A DNA stretch of 64,000 nt from VXYK01 sp965214565 (GTDB taxonomy: Bacteria > Actinomycetota > Acidimicrobiia > Acidimicrobiales > Aldehydirespiratoraceae): NCBI GenBank assembly GCA_965214565.1, contig OZ243951.1:372001-436000 (forward strand), written 5' to 3'. Under the pieces are notes generated by a model. It saw only the letters and a program-made list of their open reading frames with translations. It had not been told where the DNA came from and made no database searches. The position numbers were made by a program, and so were the translations under genes. This document shows, piece after piece, positions 8,966 through 16,784 of this stretch (position 1 is the first letter of the stretch; every line of letters begins with the position of its first letter).

Positions 8966-10584
8966 TACGGTTCGCCGGCCGCTGGGCGGCGGTCGCTGTT
9001 CCCGCTGCCTTCCTGGCAGTGTTCTTCGTCTATCCGGCGGGAGCGATCCTGTGGCGCGGTCTCTTCTCGGAGGGGTTCGACCCCATATCGGATCTGTTCG
9101 CTTCGTCGCGCACCCGTGGAGTGTTGTGGTTCACCGTGTGGCAGGCGCTCGCTTCAACGGCGATCACTCTGATGGCCGCCCTGCCGGCGGCCGCTGTGGT
9201 CACACGTCTGCGGGGTCGCTACCGGCACTTGGTCAGGGGGCTGGTCACGGTGCCTTTTGTGTTGCCGACGGTGGTCGTCGCCGGCGCTTTCGAAGGGGTC
9301 TTTGAGCGGTTCGGGCTCGAGGCCGGGGGTTTCCGTCTGCGTCACACGGTGTGGGCGATCCTGCTCGCGCATGTGTTCTTCAATTATGCGGTCGTGGTGC
9401 GTATCGTCGGATCGTTCTGGAGCGGCCTCGATCATCGCGTCGAGGAGCAGGCGCGGGTGCTCGGGGCGGGTCCGCTCCAGGCCTTCTGGTCTGTGACCTT
9501 GCCGCGGTTGCGGCCTGCGATCGCTTCGGCTTGCGCGATCGTCTTCCTCTTCTCGTTCACCTCCTTCGGGGTGGTCCTGCTGCTCGGAGGGCCGCGTCGG
9601 GCGACTCTGGAAACGGAGATCTATCGCCAGGCGGTGACTCGAGGCGACCTGCGCTCAGCGGCTGGGTTGGCGCTTGTGCAACTCCTTGCGGTGTTGGCGC
9701 TGATCGCGGTGGCGACCCGGCTCGAGCGTCGCCGACCGGCACCTACGGGAGTGGCCCACAGTCCTCCCAAGCCGCTGAGCCGCAGTTTCGTCTGGGCCAA
9801 CTTTGCGGTGATGGCGGTGCTGCTCGGATCTCCGGTCGCGATCCTCGTGGAACGGTCCCTTTCCGTGGGAGACGGTTACGGTCTGGACCACTATCGAGCG
9901 CTCACTGAACGTGTTCCGCAACTTCCCGCAACGGCTGCGACTGCGCTGGGCAATTCACTGGTGTTCGCAACCGCGGCAACGGCGTTGGCCCTGGTTGTGG
10001 GCACGTTGGCCGCGTTGGTGGTGGTGCACGGGCGCTCCGGTCTACGACGCGTCTTTGATCTGGGTCTGACCCTCCCCCTCGGCACTTCAGCGGTGACGAT
10101 CGGTTTCGGGATCCTCATTGCGCTGGACGAACCGCCGCTTGATCTGCGGACCTCGTGGTGGATAGTCCCGATCGCCCACGCTCTGGTCGGCACTCCCTTC
10201 GTGGTGCGCACGATGGTTCCCGTGCTGCGCAGGATCGACCCTCAGATCCGCGAGGCAGCGGCGGTGCTGGGGGCATCGCCGGGGCGGGTGCGACGCCTGA
10301 TTGATCTGCCGATCGCCGGTCGCGGGATGCTGGTTGGCGCCGGGTTCGCCTTCGCGGTGTCTCTCGGCGAGTTCGGGGCGACTTCGTTTCTGCCTCGCCA
10401 GCCTGAGACTCTCACTGCTCCGTTGGCGTTGTACAGGCTGTTGTCGACTCCTGGTGAGTTGTTGCGGGGCCAGGCGATGGCACTGGCGGTTGTGCTGATG
10501 GTAATCGTGGCTCTGGCGGTGGTGGCGATCGAGGCGTCGCGCGGATCCGAACGGGGCGCCGATGCGGTCTGGGAGTCACTGTGA
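8929..10584 (+). CDS. thiP: thiamine ABC transporter permease
   Basis: 551 aa with about 12 membrane segments, arranged as two fused permease halves as in ThiP. Each half carries an EAA-like coupling loop (EEQARVLGAGPLQAFW and REAAAVLGASPGRVRR). The start is either ATG 8929 or GTG 8941; both lie inside the thiB 3' end, so translation is probably coupled. It forms the channel for thiamine uptake with ThiB and ThiQ. Confidence 0.92.
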   Translation: MDGPVGRDSSRIVRFAGRWAAVAVPAAFLAVFFVYPAGAILWRGLFSEGFDPISDLFASSRTRGVLWFTVWQALASTAITLMAALPAAAVVTRLRGRYRHLVRGLVTVPFVLPTVVVAGAFEGVFERFGLEAGGFRLRHTVWAILLAHVFFNYAVVVRIVGSFWSGLDHRVEEQARVLGAGPLQAFWSVTLPRLRPAIASACAIVFLFSFTSFGVVLLLGGPRRATLETEIYRQAVTRGDLRSAAGLALVQLLAVLALIAVATRLERRRPAPTGVAHSPPKPLSRSFVWANFAVMAVLLGSPVAILVERSLSVGDGYGLDHYRALTERVPQLPATAATALGNSLVFATAATALALVVGTLAALVVVHGRSGLRRVFDLGLTLPLGTSAVTIGFGILIALDEPPLDLRTSWWIVPIAHALVGTPFVVRTMVPVLRRIDPQIREAAAVLGASPGRVRRLIDLPIAGRGMLVGAGFAFAVSLGEFGATSFLPRQPETLTAPLALYRLLSTPGELLRGQAMALAVVLMVIVALAVVAIEASRGSERGADAVWESL

Positions 10585-10597
10585 TCTGGGAGACACT

Positions 10598-11539
10598 GTG
10601 ATCTGGGAGCTGGATTCGGTGTCGGTGCGTTTCGGGGAGGTTCAGGCTGTCGAGGACGCCTCCCTTGAGATCTCCAGCGGCGAACTGGTCGTGATTCTCG
10701 GCCCCAGCGGGTGCGGCAAGTCGACAATGTTGCGCGTGACCGCCGGACTTCAGGCTCCCGACTCGGGCCGGGTGCTGATCGACGGCAGCGATGCAGCAGC
10801 GCTGCTGCCGCATCAACGGAGCATCGGGCTGATGTTCCAACAACACACCCTGTTCCCTCACTACGACGTGGCGGGGAATGTCGAGTTCGGTCTGCGGATG
10901 GCCGGTCTGGGGTCGAGCCGACGCCACAGCCGGGTCAGTGAGCTGCTGGCGTTGGTGGGACTCGCCGGTTTCGAGGCCCGAGACGTGGCGACACTGTCGG
11001 GAGGTGAGGCACAGCGGGTAGCGCTGGCGAGGTCTCTGGCCCCGAATCCGTCTCTGCTACTGCTCGACGAGCCGTTCGGTTCGCTCGACCGCAGTCTGCG
11101 CGACCGCCTGACCGATGAGTTGCCCGGGGTCCTGTCGGAAGCGGGAACGACCGCGGTCCATGTGACCCACGACCACGACGAGGCTTTCAGCCTCGCCGAC
11201 CGGCTCGTGGTGATGGACCAGGGGCGGATCCTCCGCGTGGGGCCCCCCGACGAGGTGTGGGCTGATCCCCGCACCCTCGCGGTCGCGGAGTTCCTGGGTC
11301 ATACCAACATCGTGACCCGCGGCTCGCATCGGGAGGTGATCCGCCGTGATGCGGCCACCGTCGCCGCGGACGGTGAGCTCGAAGGCACCGTGGTCGCGTC
11401 GCGTTTTCGGGGCGACCATCACGATCTGATCGTCGCCACTGCGAAGGGCAGGCTCCGCTTCCGGGTGGACGACGCGCGGGCCGCCGGTGAGTGTGTGCGT
11501 CTGAGGATCGACCCGAACCGCGTCGCCCGCCTCAGCTGA
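10598..11539 (+). CDS. thiQ: thiamine ABC transporter ATP-binding protein
   Basis: 313 aa from a GTG start 13 bp after thiP. Walker A is GPSGCGKST, the signature LSGGEAQRVALA, Walker B LLLLDEPFGSLD, and the switch His is in HVTHDHDE. A C-terminal extension after about residue 230 resembles a regulatory TOBE-like domain. The junction with thiP contains a short near-duplication of CTGTGATCTGGGAG. Copies of the 3' end of this gene recur at 16630 and 18146, bounding the adjacent accessory island. Confidence 0.92.
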   Translation: MIWELDSVSVRFGEVQAVEDASLEISSGELVVILGPSGCGKSTMLRVTAGLQAPDSGRVLIDGSDAAALLPHQRSIGLMFQQHTLFPHYDVAGNVEFGLRMAGLGSSRRHSRVSELLALVGLAGFEARDVATLSGGEAQRVALARSLAPNPSLLLLDEPFGSLDRSLRDRLTDELPGVLSEAGTTAVHVTHDHDEAFSLADRLVVMDQGRILRVGPPDEVWADPRTLAVAEFLGHTNIVTRGSHREVIRRDAATVAADGELEGTVVASRFRGDHHDLIVATAKGRLRFRVDDARAAGECVRLRIDPNRVARLS

Positions 11540-11624
11540 CTGCCGAAGCGGTCGACTTGGTGATGTGTTGGCGATCGACATCGTGAGATGTTGAAAACCA
11601 GCATTACGAAGTGTCGCAAACCGG
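11501..11624 (+). repeat. direct repeat R1 (thiQ 3' end and downstream)
   Basis: Starting in the last codons of thiQ, this segment aligns for about 125 bp with 16630-16755 (R2). Shared features include CTGAGGATC, GTCGCC-type and CTGACTGCC blocks and GATGTGTTGGCGATC. Its first 36 bp also match 18146-18180 (R3). It marks the left boundary of the accessory island. Confidence 0.75.
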
Positions 11625-11716
11625 CACACTCCGTTGACCCACTTCTCTGAGGTTCCCCCCTAATCGTGGAGACACGCTCCATAAGGAGGAGTTATGTCTA
11701 CGCTCAGTCTGGGCGA

Positions 11717-11793
11717 TCCGCTCGACATCGGCTTCAGCCGCGGACCCTCACCTTGCTCACTCCGACCTCAAACGCGAAGAGCCCACAACCACC
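11717..11793 (-). mobile_element. decayed ISL3-family end with internal deletion
   Basis: Read on the minus strand, this begins with the same terminal repeat as the full ISL3 element at 13233 (GGCTCTTCGCGTTTGAGG), runs to GTGAGGGTCCGCGG, then jumps to an interior transposase segment (GCCGATGTCGAGCGGATC, equivalent to about 13795-13813). The junction shares GAA. It is a remnant of a third copy of that element. Confidence 0.7.
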
Positions 11794-11809
11794 AAAGTAT
11801 GATGGCGAC

Positions 11810-12043
11810 TCACCGCATCGCTCGCCAAAGAGACAAGGACGAAGCGACAAACAAGATAGTGAAAAATGCATAGCGTGAGGCGACCTCATCACCTGGCAAT
11901 ATCGGATCAAGCGCACCACCAACAATTGGCAGTAACCCACCGCCAATTACTACTGTAATTACCCACAACAATCGCCTCTACCAATTACCACTCCACCAAG
12001 CATACCTATCGACCTCAACAGAGTCAGTGTCAGCCTCCATCAT
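11810..12043 (-). pseudogene. small membrane protein gene with in-frame amber codon
   Basis: From the ATG at 12043 the frame reads MMEADTDSVEVDRYAWW to GNW, hits TAG, then continues open in the same frame for 56 codons. That part has two convincing hydrophobic segments (LLWVITVVIGGGLLPIVGG and YAFFTILFVASSLSLW) and ends at TGA 11810-11812. Conservation of frame across the stop suggests a recent nonsense mutation in a 77-codon, two-TM protein gene. A purine-rich site (AAGGAAAG) precedes the ATG. An ISL3 end lies 16 bp downstream of the stop. Confidence 0.6.
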
Positions 12044-12129
12044 GTTGTCTCTTTCCTTGCGGCCAATGTCAACCACCGCACGATACCCGGCGGCGACTCT
12101 CAGCGTCAACGCCAACACGGCGCACCGGT

Positions 12130-12496
12130 CTCGATCTCGGGGGCAACAGACGGCACATCCACGGCAGGCGGCGCACTCAATCTCAGGGACTACGTGCAAC
12201 TGGCCTTGCACGGCGGGTTTCCGTCCGCGGCCCTCGGCTAAGCCGAGCGTGCCCGCCGCCGATGGCTCGACACCTACACCGCGGAGATAGCCGGTCGTGA
12301 TGCGGTGCTCGCAGGCAACGGCATCGACCGCGGCAGACTTGGGCGCTACTTCGCGGCCTATGCACATCAATGCGCACGCATCGTGGACGACAACCTTCTT
12401 TCTGCGACAGCAGGCATAGACCGGCGCACCGGCCCGGGCATCATGCCGCTCGGAGAACGCCTCTGGGTAGCACCCATCAGCACCCTGTGGACCTGA
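12130..12496 (+). pseudogene. fragment of AAA/DUF4143 ATPase gene
   Basis: This stretch is about 85-90% identical to parts of the intact ATPase gene at 16785-18050. It matches the region from about 17240 to 17546, then jumps to about 17986-18050, so roughly 440 bp are deleted at a short repeat (GCACC). It contains a stop (CTCGGCTAA) and lacks the P-loop half altogether. 12044-12129 shows only weak similarity and no gene. Confidence 0.8.
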
Positions 12497-12504
12497 CTAC
12501 CTCA

Positions 12505-12530
12505 CACCACGTTAAAGCGCGAAGAGCCAG
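12505..12530 (-). mobile_element. solo ISL3-type terminal repeat (degenerate)
   Basis: On the minus strand GGCTCTTCGCGCTTTAACG followed by TGGTGTGAGG is a degenerate version of the ISL3 end. It joins the ATPase fragment at the same point as the repeat at 18053-18091 joins the intact ATPase gene, so both copies inherited this end before duplication. Confidence 0.5.
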
Positions 12531-12536
12531 AACTCA

Positions 12537-12905
12537 TCAAGCCAGCAGAGACGCCACCAGCGCCACCATAAACCCAATTATAGCCATTATCACCAAAACC
12601 CACCCAACCCTTTCGTGCCCTCTCCTGCCTACTTCAAAAGCGACCGGCACCGCCAATATGGACATACATATTACCGCAAAAACCGAGTAAACATACAGGC
12701 TGCTGCGGTCTCTCGGTGGCCCGTAGCTGTTGTTTACCCATCTGTCCCAGAAGACATAGATAGCAACAGTGGTGTACAGTAACGCCCAACCCGCCACATC
12801 GCCCCAACCCAGTTCCTGTTTCTCTTCCACATCGCCAGATTTCTCTGTGTCGTCACCGGCGTTACGATCGGTCGCGCTGGTTGGTGTCTCTGCTCTGTTG
12901 GCCAT
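12537..12905 (-). CDS. small membrane protein, unknown function
   Basis: 122 aa. A hydrophilic N-terminus (MANRAETPTSATDRNAGDD) precedes three hydrophobic segments, near residues 35-52, 70-92 and 101-121. No family is recognised. It is transcribed on the same strand as, and downstream of, the surface-protein gene whose original stop was at 13101, with 195 bp between them. That gap contains no other gene. Its stop is 6 bp from an ISL3-type end, as for other small membrane genes here. Confidence 0.6.
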   Translation of the reverse strand: MANRAETPTSATDRNAGDDTEKSGDVEEKQELGWGDVAGWALLYTTVAIYVFWDRWVNNSYGPPRDRSSLYVYSVFAVICMSILAVPVAFEVGRRGHERVGWVLVIMAIIGFMVALVASLLA

Positions 12906-13100
12906 GGTGGCACGCTCCCGATCGAGGTTCCAGTGTTTACCCTAGGTTTACCGAAGGATACTAACTGGCTAAGGTGACGGTTGTCGAGTCGCGGTCGATG
13001 CGTAGGCACGCCTCCCGACCATGTCTCGATGCCCGGCCACCGATGGAGGCCGCCGCCGCCCACCCACTCTCAACCAGATCACTAAAACCGCGACACACCA

Positions 13101-13232
13101 CTAGAAGTACTTCGGACAATACGCCCGCCACAAGCCCCAGGTCTTAATGTATTCCGCGTTCACGCAATCATCCCAAACTTTTGACTCTTCCGAAAAGTAT
13201 CGAGGCTCATACTTTTTCGGGTCCGGTTTTGC
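13101..13232 (-). pseudogene. severed 3' end of surface-protein gene A
   Basis: When the ISL3 element and one 8-bp duplication are removed, the surface-protein frame runs on from AKP into this segment, reading DPKKYEPRYFSEESKVW, then DDCVNAEY and GLWRAYCPKYF before TAG at 13101-13103. The segment therefore encodes the lost C-terminal 40 or so residues. The same module, with the DPKK and W-x-A-x-CPK landmarks, can be recovered downstream of surface gene B. Confidence 0.8.
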
Positions 13233-14647
13233 GGCTCATCGCGTTTGAGGGTGGAGTCGGTGGGGTGAGGGTCCGCGGGTGAACGCGAGAGATCCCCCAG
13301 AATCGGTGCTGTATCTGCAGCCGAGGAACTGGAGGATCTCTGTGGAAGTTGACCCTACACGCGTGTGTGAGTTGTTGGTTGGGTTGGGCGACGTGGAGGT
13401 GGTCGGCGTCGACGACGATGTGGGCGCGCCGTTGCGGGTGCATGTCCGTCGGCGGGCGGAGAGACCGGACTGTGCGGCCTGTGGCGGACCGTTGTGGTCT
13501 GACGGTGAACGGCTGGTGGAACTTGTTGACCTGCCGGTGTTCGGGCGGGCGGTGTTGCTGGTGTGGCACAAACGCCGGTGGCGCTGCGGGGGTAGCGAAT
13601 GCGCGGCGGGTACGGTCACTGAACAGGACTGTGCGATTGCGCCGCCGCGTGAGCGCCTGACGACGCGGGCGGGTCGCTGGGTCACGCGTCAGGCCGGTCG
13701 TGGCCGCCCGCTCAAAGAAGTCGCATCAGAGCTGGGATGCAATTGGCATCCGGTGAACGGGTCGGTGCAACGTTGGGGCCAAGCACTGCTCGAAGCCGAT
13801 GTCGAGCGGATCGGTGACACCGAGGCGTTGGGTCTTGACGAGCATCTGATGTGGCGCCGCGGGAAGTTCCGCACCAAAGCCTGGGCAACCGGTGTTGTTG
13901 ATGTCGGTCGGGGACAGCTCCTTGACATAGTCCCAGGCAGAACCGCTGAAGCACCCGCGAAATGGCTGCTTGAACGGCCCTAGCAGTGGCGCAACAACAT
14001 TGCTTGGGCGGCGTTGGACCTGTCAGGGCCGTACCGGGTTGCGTTCGAGGTCGCGCTGCCGCACGCGAAGCAGGTCGCGGACCCGTTCCACATAGTGAAA
14101 CTCGGCAACGACGCGCTCGACGAGGTCCGGCGCCGGGTCCAAAACCAAACGATGGGGCACCGCGGACGCAAAGACGATCCCCTCTATAGGGCACGCAAAC
14201 TGTTGGTATCAGGCTCTGAGAAGATCAGCGACAACGGCCAGGTCAAGCTGCGGGGACTACTCCAAGCAGGCGACCCCCACGGAGAAGTCCGCAACGCCTG
14301 GCACGCCAAAGAAACCCTACGCTCGATCTACGGCATCGACGACCCCAAAACCGGTGCTGAGACCGTGACCCAGCTCGCTGATGAGTTCCAAGACCCGTGG
14401 CTACCCGAAGAGATCAACCGGCTCGGCCGCACCCTCTGGCGCTGGCGCACCCAAATCTCGAACTGGCATCGCGCTCGGGTCACCAACGCCGCTACTGAAG
14501 CCGCCAACAACTTGATCAAACGCGTCAAACGCGTCGCCTTCGGGTTCACCAACTTCAACAACTACCGAACCCGCGCCCTCCTCTACGCCGGCAAACCCAA
14601 CTGGGCGCTACTCGACACCCTCACTCCGACCTGAAACGCGGAGAGCC
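13233..14647 (+). mobile_element. ISL3-family insertion sequence, copy 1 (1415 bp)
   Basis: Terminal inverted repeats start GGCTCATCGCG (left) and GGCTCTCCGCG (right, minus strand). It is flanked by an exact 8-bp target duplication GGTTTTGC at 13225-13232 and 14648-14655, the size expected for ISL3. It is inserted in the 3' part of the surface-protein gene A. It is nearly the same element as the outer one at 31927-34703. Confidence 0.93.
13342..14634 (+). pseudogene. ISL3-family transposase with amber mutation
   Basis: From a GTG (with GGAGG 6 bp upstream) the frame encodes a 430-codon ISL3 transposase: an N-terminal zinc-finger-like C-x2-C region (DCAACGG), then a DDE domain with GLDEHLMWRRGKF, DLSGPYRVAFEVALP and NAATEAANNLIKRVK. 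Codon 214 (13981-13983) is TAG, where the second copy has CAG, so the enzyme is truncated before the second catalytic Asp. The element is probably immobile unless complemented. Confidence 0.9.
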
Positions 14648-16449
14648 GGTTTTGCGGTAGTCGGCGGCTTGACCGTCGGCGTGGTAGTCGGGACCGTTGA
14701 GGTCGGGGTCGTGGTTGTCGGGGTGTTGTTGTCAGCCGACCGCTTCAACGCGTCGCAATAGGTCTTAGTCAATACTGCATCGGCCACAAAGCTCACTGCA
14801 TTGGCACTGAAAAAGGACCTGACAGTCTTGAGGAGGTTGCGTTGTTCGTTTGCGTGTTTTGCCAGCGAAATCCCGCCCCCAAGTAGATTACGTTCGTCCG
14901 TGTAAGTACACGCCGCCATATTGATTATGTTTGAACCAGGAAGATATGAAACCGTTTTGACTGCGAAGTCACCACCTGCTTCTACTCCACTCTTGAACTC
15001 GTCCACAAACTCCGTCCAATCACGTATCATTCGACTTTTGACATTGAGTGAGCGTATAAGCACGTTACAATAAAACACAGGGGTAACTGTATGGAGGCCA
15101 AACCCACTCACATAACGGCCACGCGGACACCCAGAAGGATGCTCTGGGTTGCTGGGCGCTTTGCAACCAGGACCAGACTGAGTGCTTACCCATCCGACGG
15201 CAACGGTAGAATAGGGCCGGTTCACCGACTGCTTCTGGGCGGAGATTGCGTGAACATCGCCGAAATAGACGTATACACCCCAGCGATGAGCACCCGAGTA
15301 ATGTGCATGGCATGTCACTAAATCTGGGAACTGTGCCCTGTATTCGCCCGTTGGGCATGGCGCGTGACAGGCTCCGTTGAACCAGTCTTGACCTACACCA
15401 CAACGAGGCTTGCAGATTCCGTTCCCCAACCCAGACGTGTCGAGCCAGCGCTCACTCGACTTGCAACGCGGCTCGCAGGCACCCTTGACCCAGCGCTCAC
15501 TCGACTTGCAACGCGGCTCGCAGGCACCCTTGACCCAGCGCTCACTCGACTTGCAACGCGGCTCGCAGGCACCGTCGGCCCAGCGTTGATCTGTGGCGCA
15601 ACGCGATACGCAGGCAGGATACGGCGTCAATACCCATCGCTCACTTGCCGAGCAACGCGACACACAGGCACCGTTGACTCGGTGTTGGCCGGTGGGGCAA
15701 GGAGAAGGCGCGCATGGTGGGGATGAAGTGACCGTGTAGGTTGCGTGCAGTCTCGACAGGTCGCCGGTGTGGACCCAAACCGTCTCACCGCACGCCTTGT
15801 CCGTCGGATGTGTGTGGCACTCATTGTTCACGAAGTCACTGCCATGTGCATGACACGTCCCAGAGACAGGCCGAACAGGAGCTGTCGTGGTGGTCGTGGT
15901 CGTCGGTGCCGTCTCGCACACCGACCGCTCCCAGTCATAACCATGCTTACACGTCAACCACGGAGCCACCGTCGTCGTCGTCGTAGTCGTGGCCGGTGGT
16001 GCCGACTTGCACACCGACCGCTCCCAGTCATAACCATGCTTACACGTCAACCACGGAGCCACCGTCGTCGTCGTCGTAGTCGTGGCCGGTGGTGCCGACT
16101 TGCACACCGACCGCTCCCAGTCATAACCGTGCTTGCATGTCAACCACGGAGCCACCGTCGTCGTAGTCGTAGTCGGATAGACGCAACCGAACGGCTCCAA
16201 AGACCACGACCCACCGCTTGTGGTGCACGCAGCAGCAGCTTCGCACAGTTCATGCAACGCCCCAGAACCTCCACAGCCTGAAGAAGGATGAGCCTCAGCT
16301 GGTTCCAGCAACGGCGGATCACCCGCGAGCGGCACCAACACCGACGCACACAACACCACCACAACAACCACCAACACACTCGGCTTGAAACGCCTCCCGT
16401 GCTCAGATACCTTCAACCAACGGGACTTGAAATGTGAACGGCGCTCCAT
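14608..16449 (-). CDS. secreted Cys-rich repeat surface protein A (3' end replaced by IS sequence)
   Basis: 613 aa from the ATG at 16449. An N-terminal leader MERRSHFKSRWLK is followed by a hydrophobic core (PSVLVVVVVVLCASVLVPLA), so it is exported. Then come three 31-aa repeats built on APWLTCKHGYDWERSVC separated by Thr runs (93-bp units, 15,910-16,170). Next are Cys-rich 15-aa repeats of CKSSERWVKGACEPR (45-bp units, about 15,445-15,580), a globular domain and a Thr/Pro linker. The last 11 residues (LRVSGRSEGVE) come from the inserted ISL3 element; the native C-terminus lies at 13101-13232. No known family is recognised. A cell-surface or adhesion role is inferred from export and repeats. 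Confidence 0.75.
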   Translation of the reverse strand: MERRSHFKSRWLKVSEHGRRFKPSVLVVVVVVLCASVLVPLAGDPPLLEPAEAHPSSGCGGSGALHELCEAAAACTTSGGSWSLEPFGCVYPTTTTTTVAPWLTCKHGYDWERSVCKSAPPATTTTTTTVAPWLTCKHGYDWERSVCKSAPPATTTTTTTVAPWLTCKHGYDWERSVCETAPTTTTTTTAPVRPVSGTCHAHGSDFVNNECHTHPTDKACGETVWVHTGDLSRLHATYTVTSSPPCAPSPCPTGQHRVNGACVSRCSASERWVLTPYPACVSRCATDQRWADGACEPRCKSSERWVKGACEPRCKSSERWVKGACEPRCKSSERWLDTSGLGNGICKPRCGVGQDWFNGACHAPCPTGEYRAQFPDLVTCHAHYSGAHRWGVYVYFGDVHAISAQKQSVNRPYSTVAVGWVSTQSGPGCKAPSNPEHPSGCPRGRYVSGFGLHTVTPVFYCNVLIRSLNVKSRMIRDWTEFVDEFKSGVEAGGDFAVKTVSYLPGSNIINMAACTYTDERNLLGGGISLAKHANEQRNLLKTVRSFFSANAVSFVADAVLTKTYCDALKRSADNNTPTTTTPTSTVPTTTPTVKPPTTAKPALRVSGRSEGVE

Positions 16450-16461
16450 GGCCGTCAAGTC

Positions 16462-16495
16462 CTAATACCCCCACCCCCCCCCCCCCCCCTGTCAA
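16462..16495 (-). promoter_or_regulatory. putative phase-variable promoter A (G-tract spacer)
   Basis: On the minus strand a consensus -35 TTGACA (16495-16490) and a -10 TATTAG (16467-16462) are separated by 22 nt: 16 G, one T, 5 G. The ATG at 16449 is 12 nt after the -10, so the mRNA would be nearly leaderless. An A/T-rich stretch (AAAATTTTTT) lies just upstream of the -35. Spacer length, and hence promoter strength, should change with slippage in the G run. Confidence 0.7.
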
Positions 16496-16593
16496 GCCGA
16501 ACCCCAAAATTTTTTCGGCAGGCAGGGAACCCGTCTTAGCCAACCGAACGACAAAACAGCTACCTACCAGGCATAACACGCCAACCCAGGCAG

Positions 16594-16757
16594 GGCGGCA
16601 GAAAGCTTCGAAACTGATCCACCAACCCCCTGAGGATCTGTCCGAGCCGCGTCAGTCGCCTCAACTGACTGCCGGAGCGGTCGACATGATGATGTGTTGG
16701 CGATCGGCATCGCGAGGTGTTGCAAACCGACATTAGGAAGTGTTGCAAACCGACATT
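16594..16757 (+). repeat. direct repeat R2 upstream of the ATPase gene, with 18-bp tandem copy
   Basis: 16594-16666 matches 18108-18180 (R3), and 16630-16755 matches 11501-11624 (R1), so the segment links the two island boundaries. At its end GTGTTGCAAACCGACATT occurs twice (16717-16734 and 16740-16757), ending 27 bp before the ATPase ATG. The tandem copies could be an operator. Together with promoter A this fills the gene-free stretch 16450-16784. Confidence 0.75.
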
Positions 16758-16784
16758 CGAGCGTTCGGCGGCTACGCTCGCGGC

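Noticed and set aside
9907..9916. LexA-like GAAC..GTTC sequence inside thiP
   Set aside because: The spacer is too short for the N4 consensus and the site lies in mid-coding sequence.
11978..12370. 130-codon minus-strand frame overlapping the ATPase fragment
   Set aside because: It is antisense to the decayed ATPase copy and merges into the small membrane pseudogene's first codons. It has no independent support.
15445..16170. CRISPR-like array (regular 93-bp and 45-bp repeats)
   Set aside because: The units have no variable spacers, are in frame, encode Cys-rich protein repeats, and lie inside an exported protein with no cas genes nearby.
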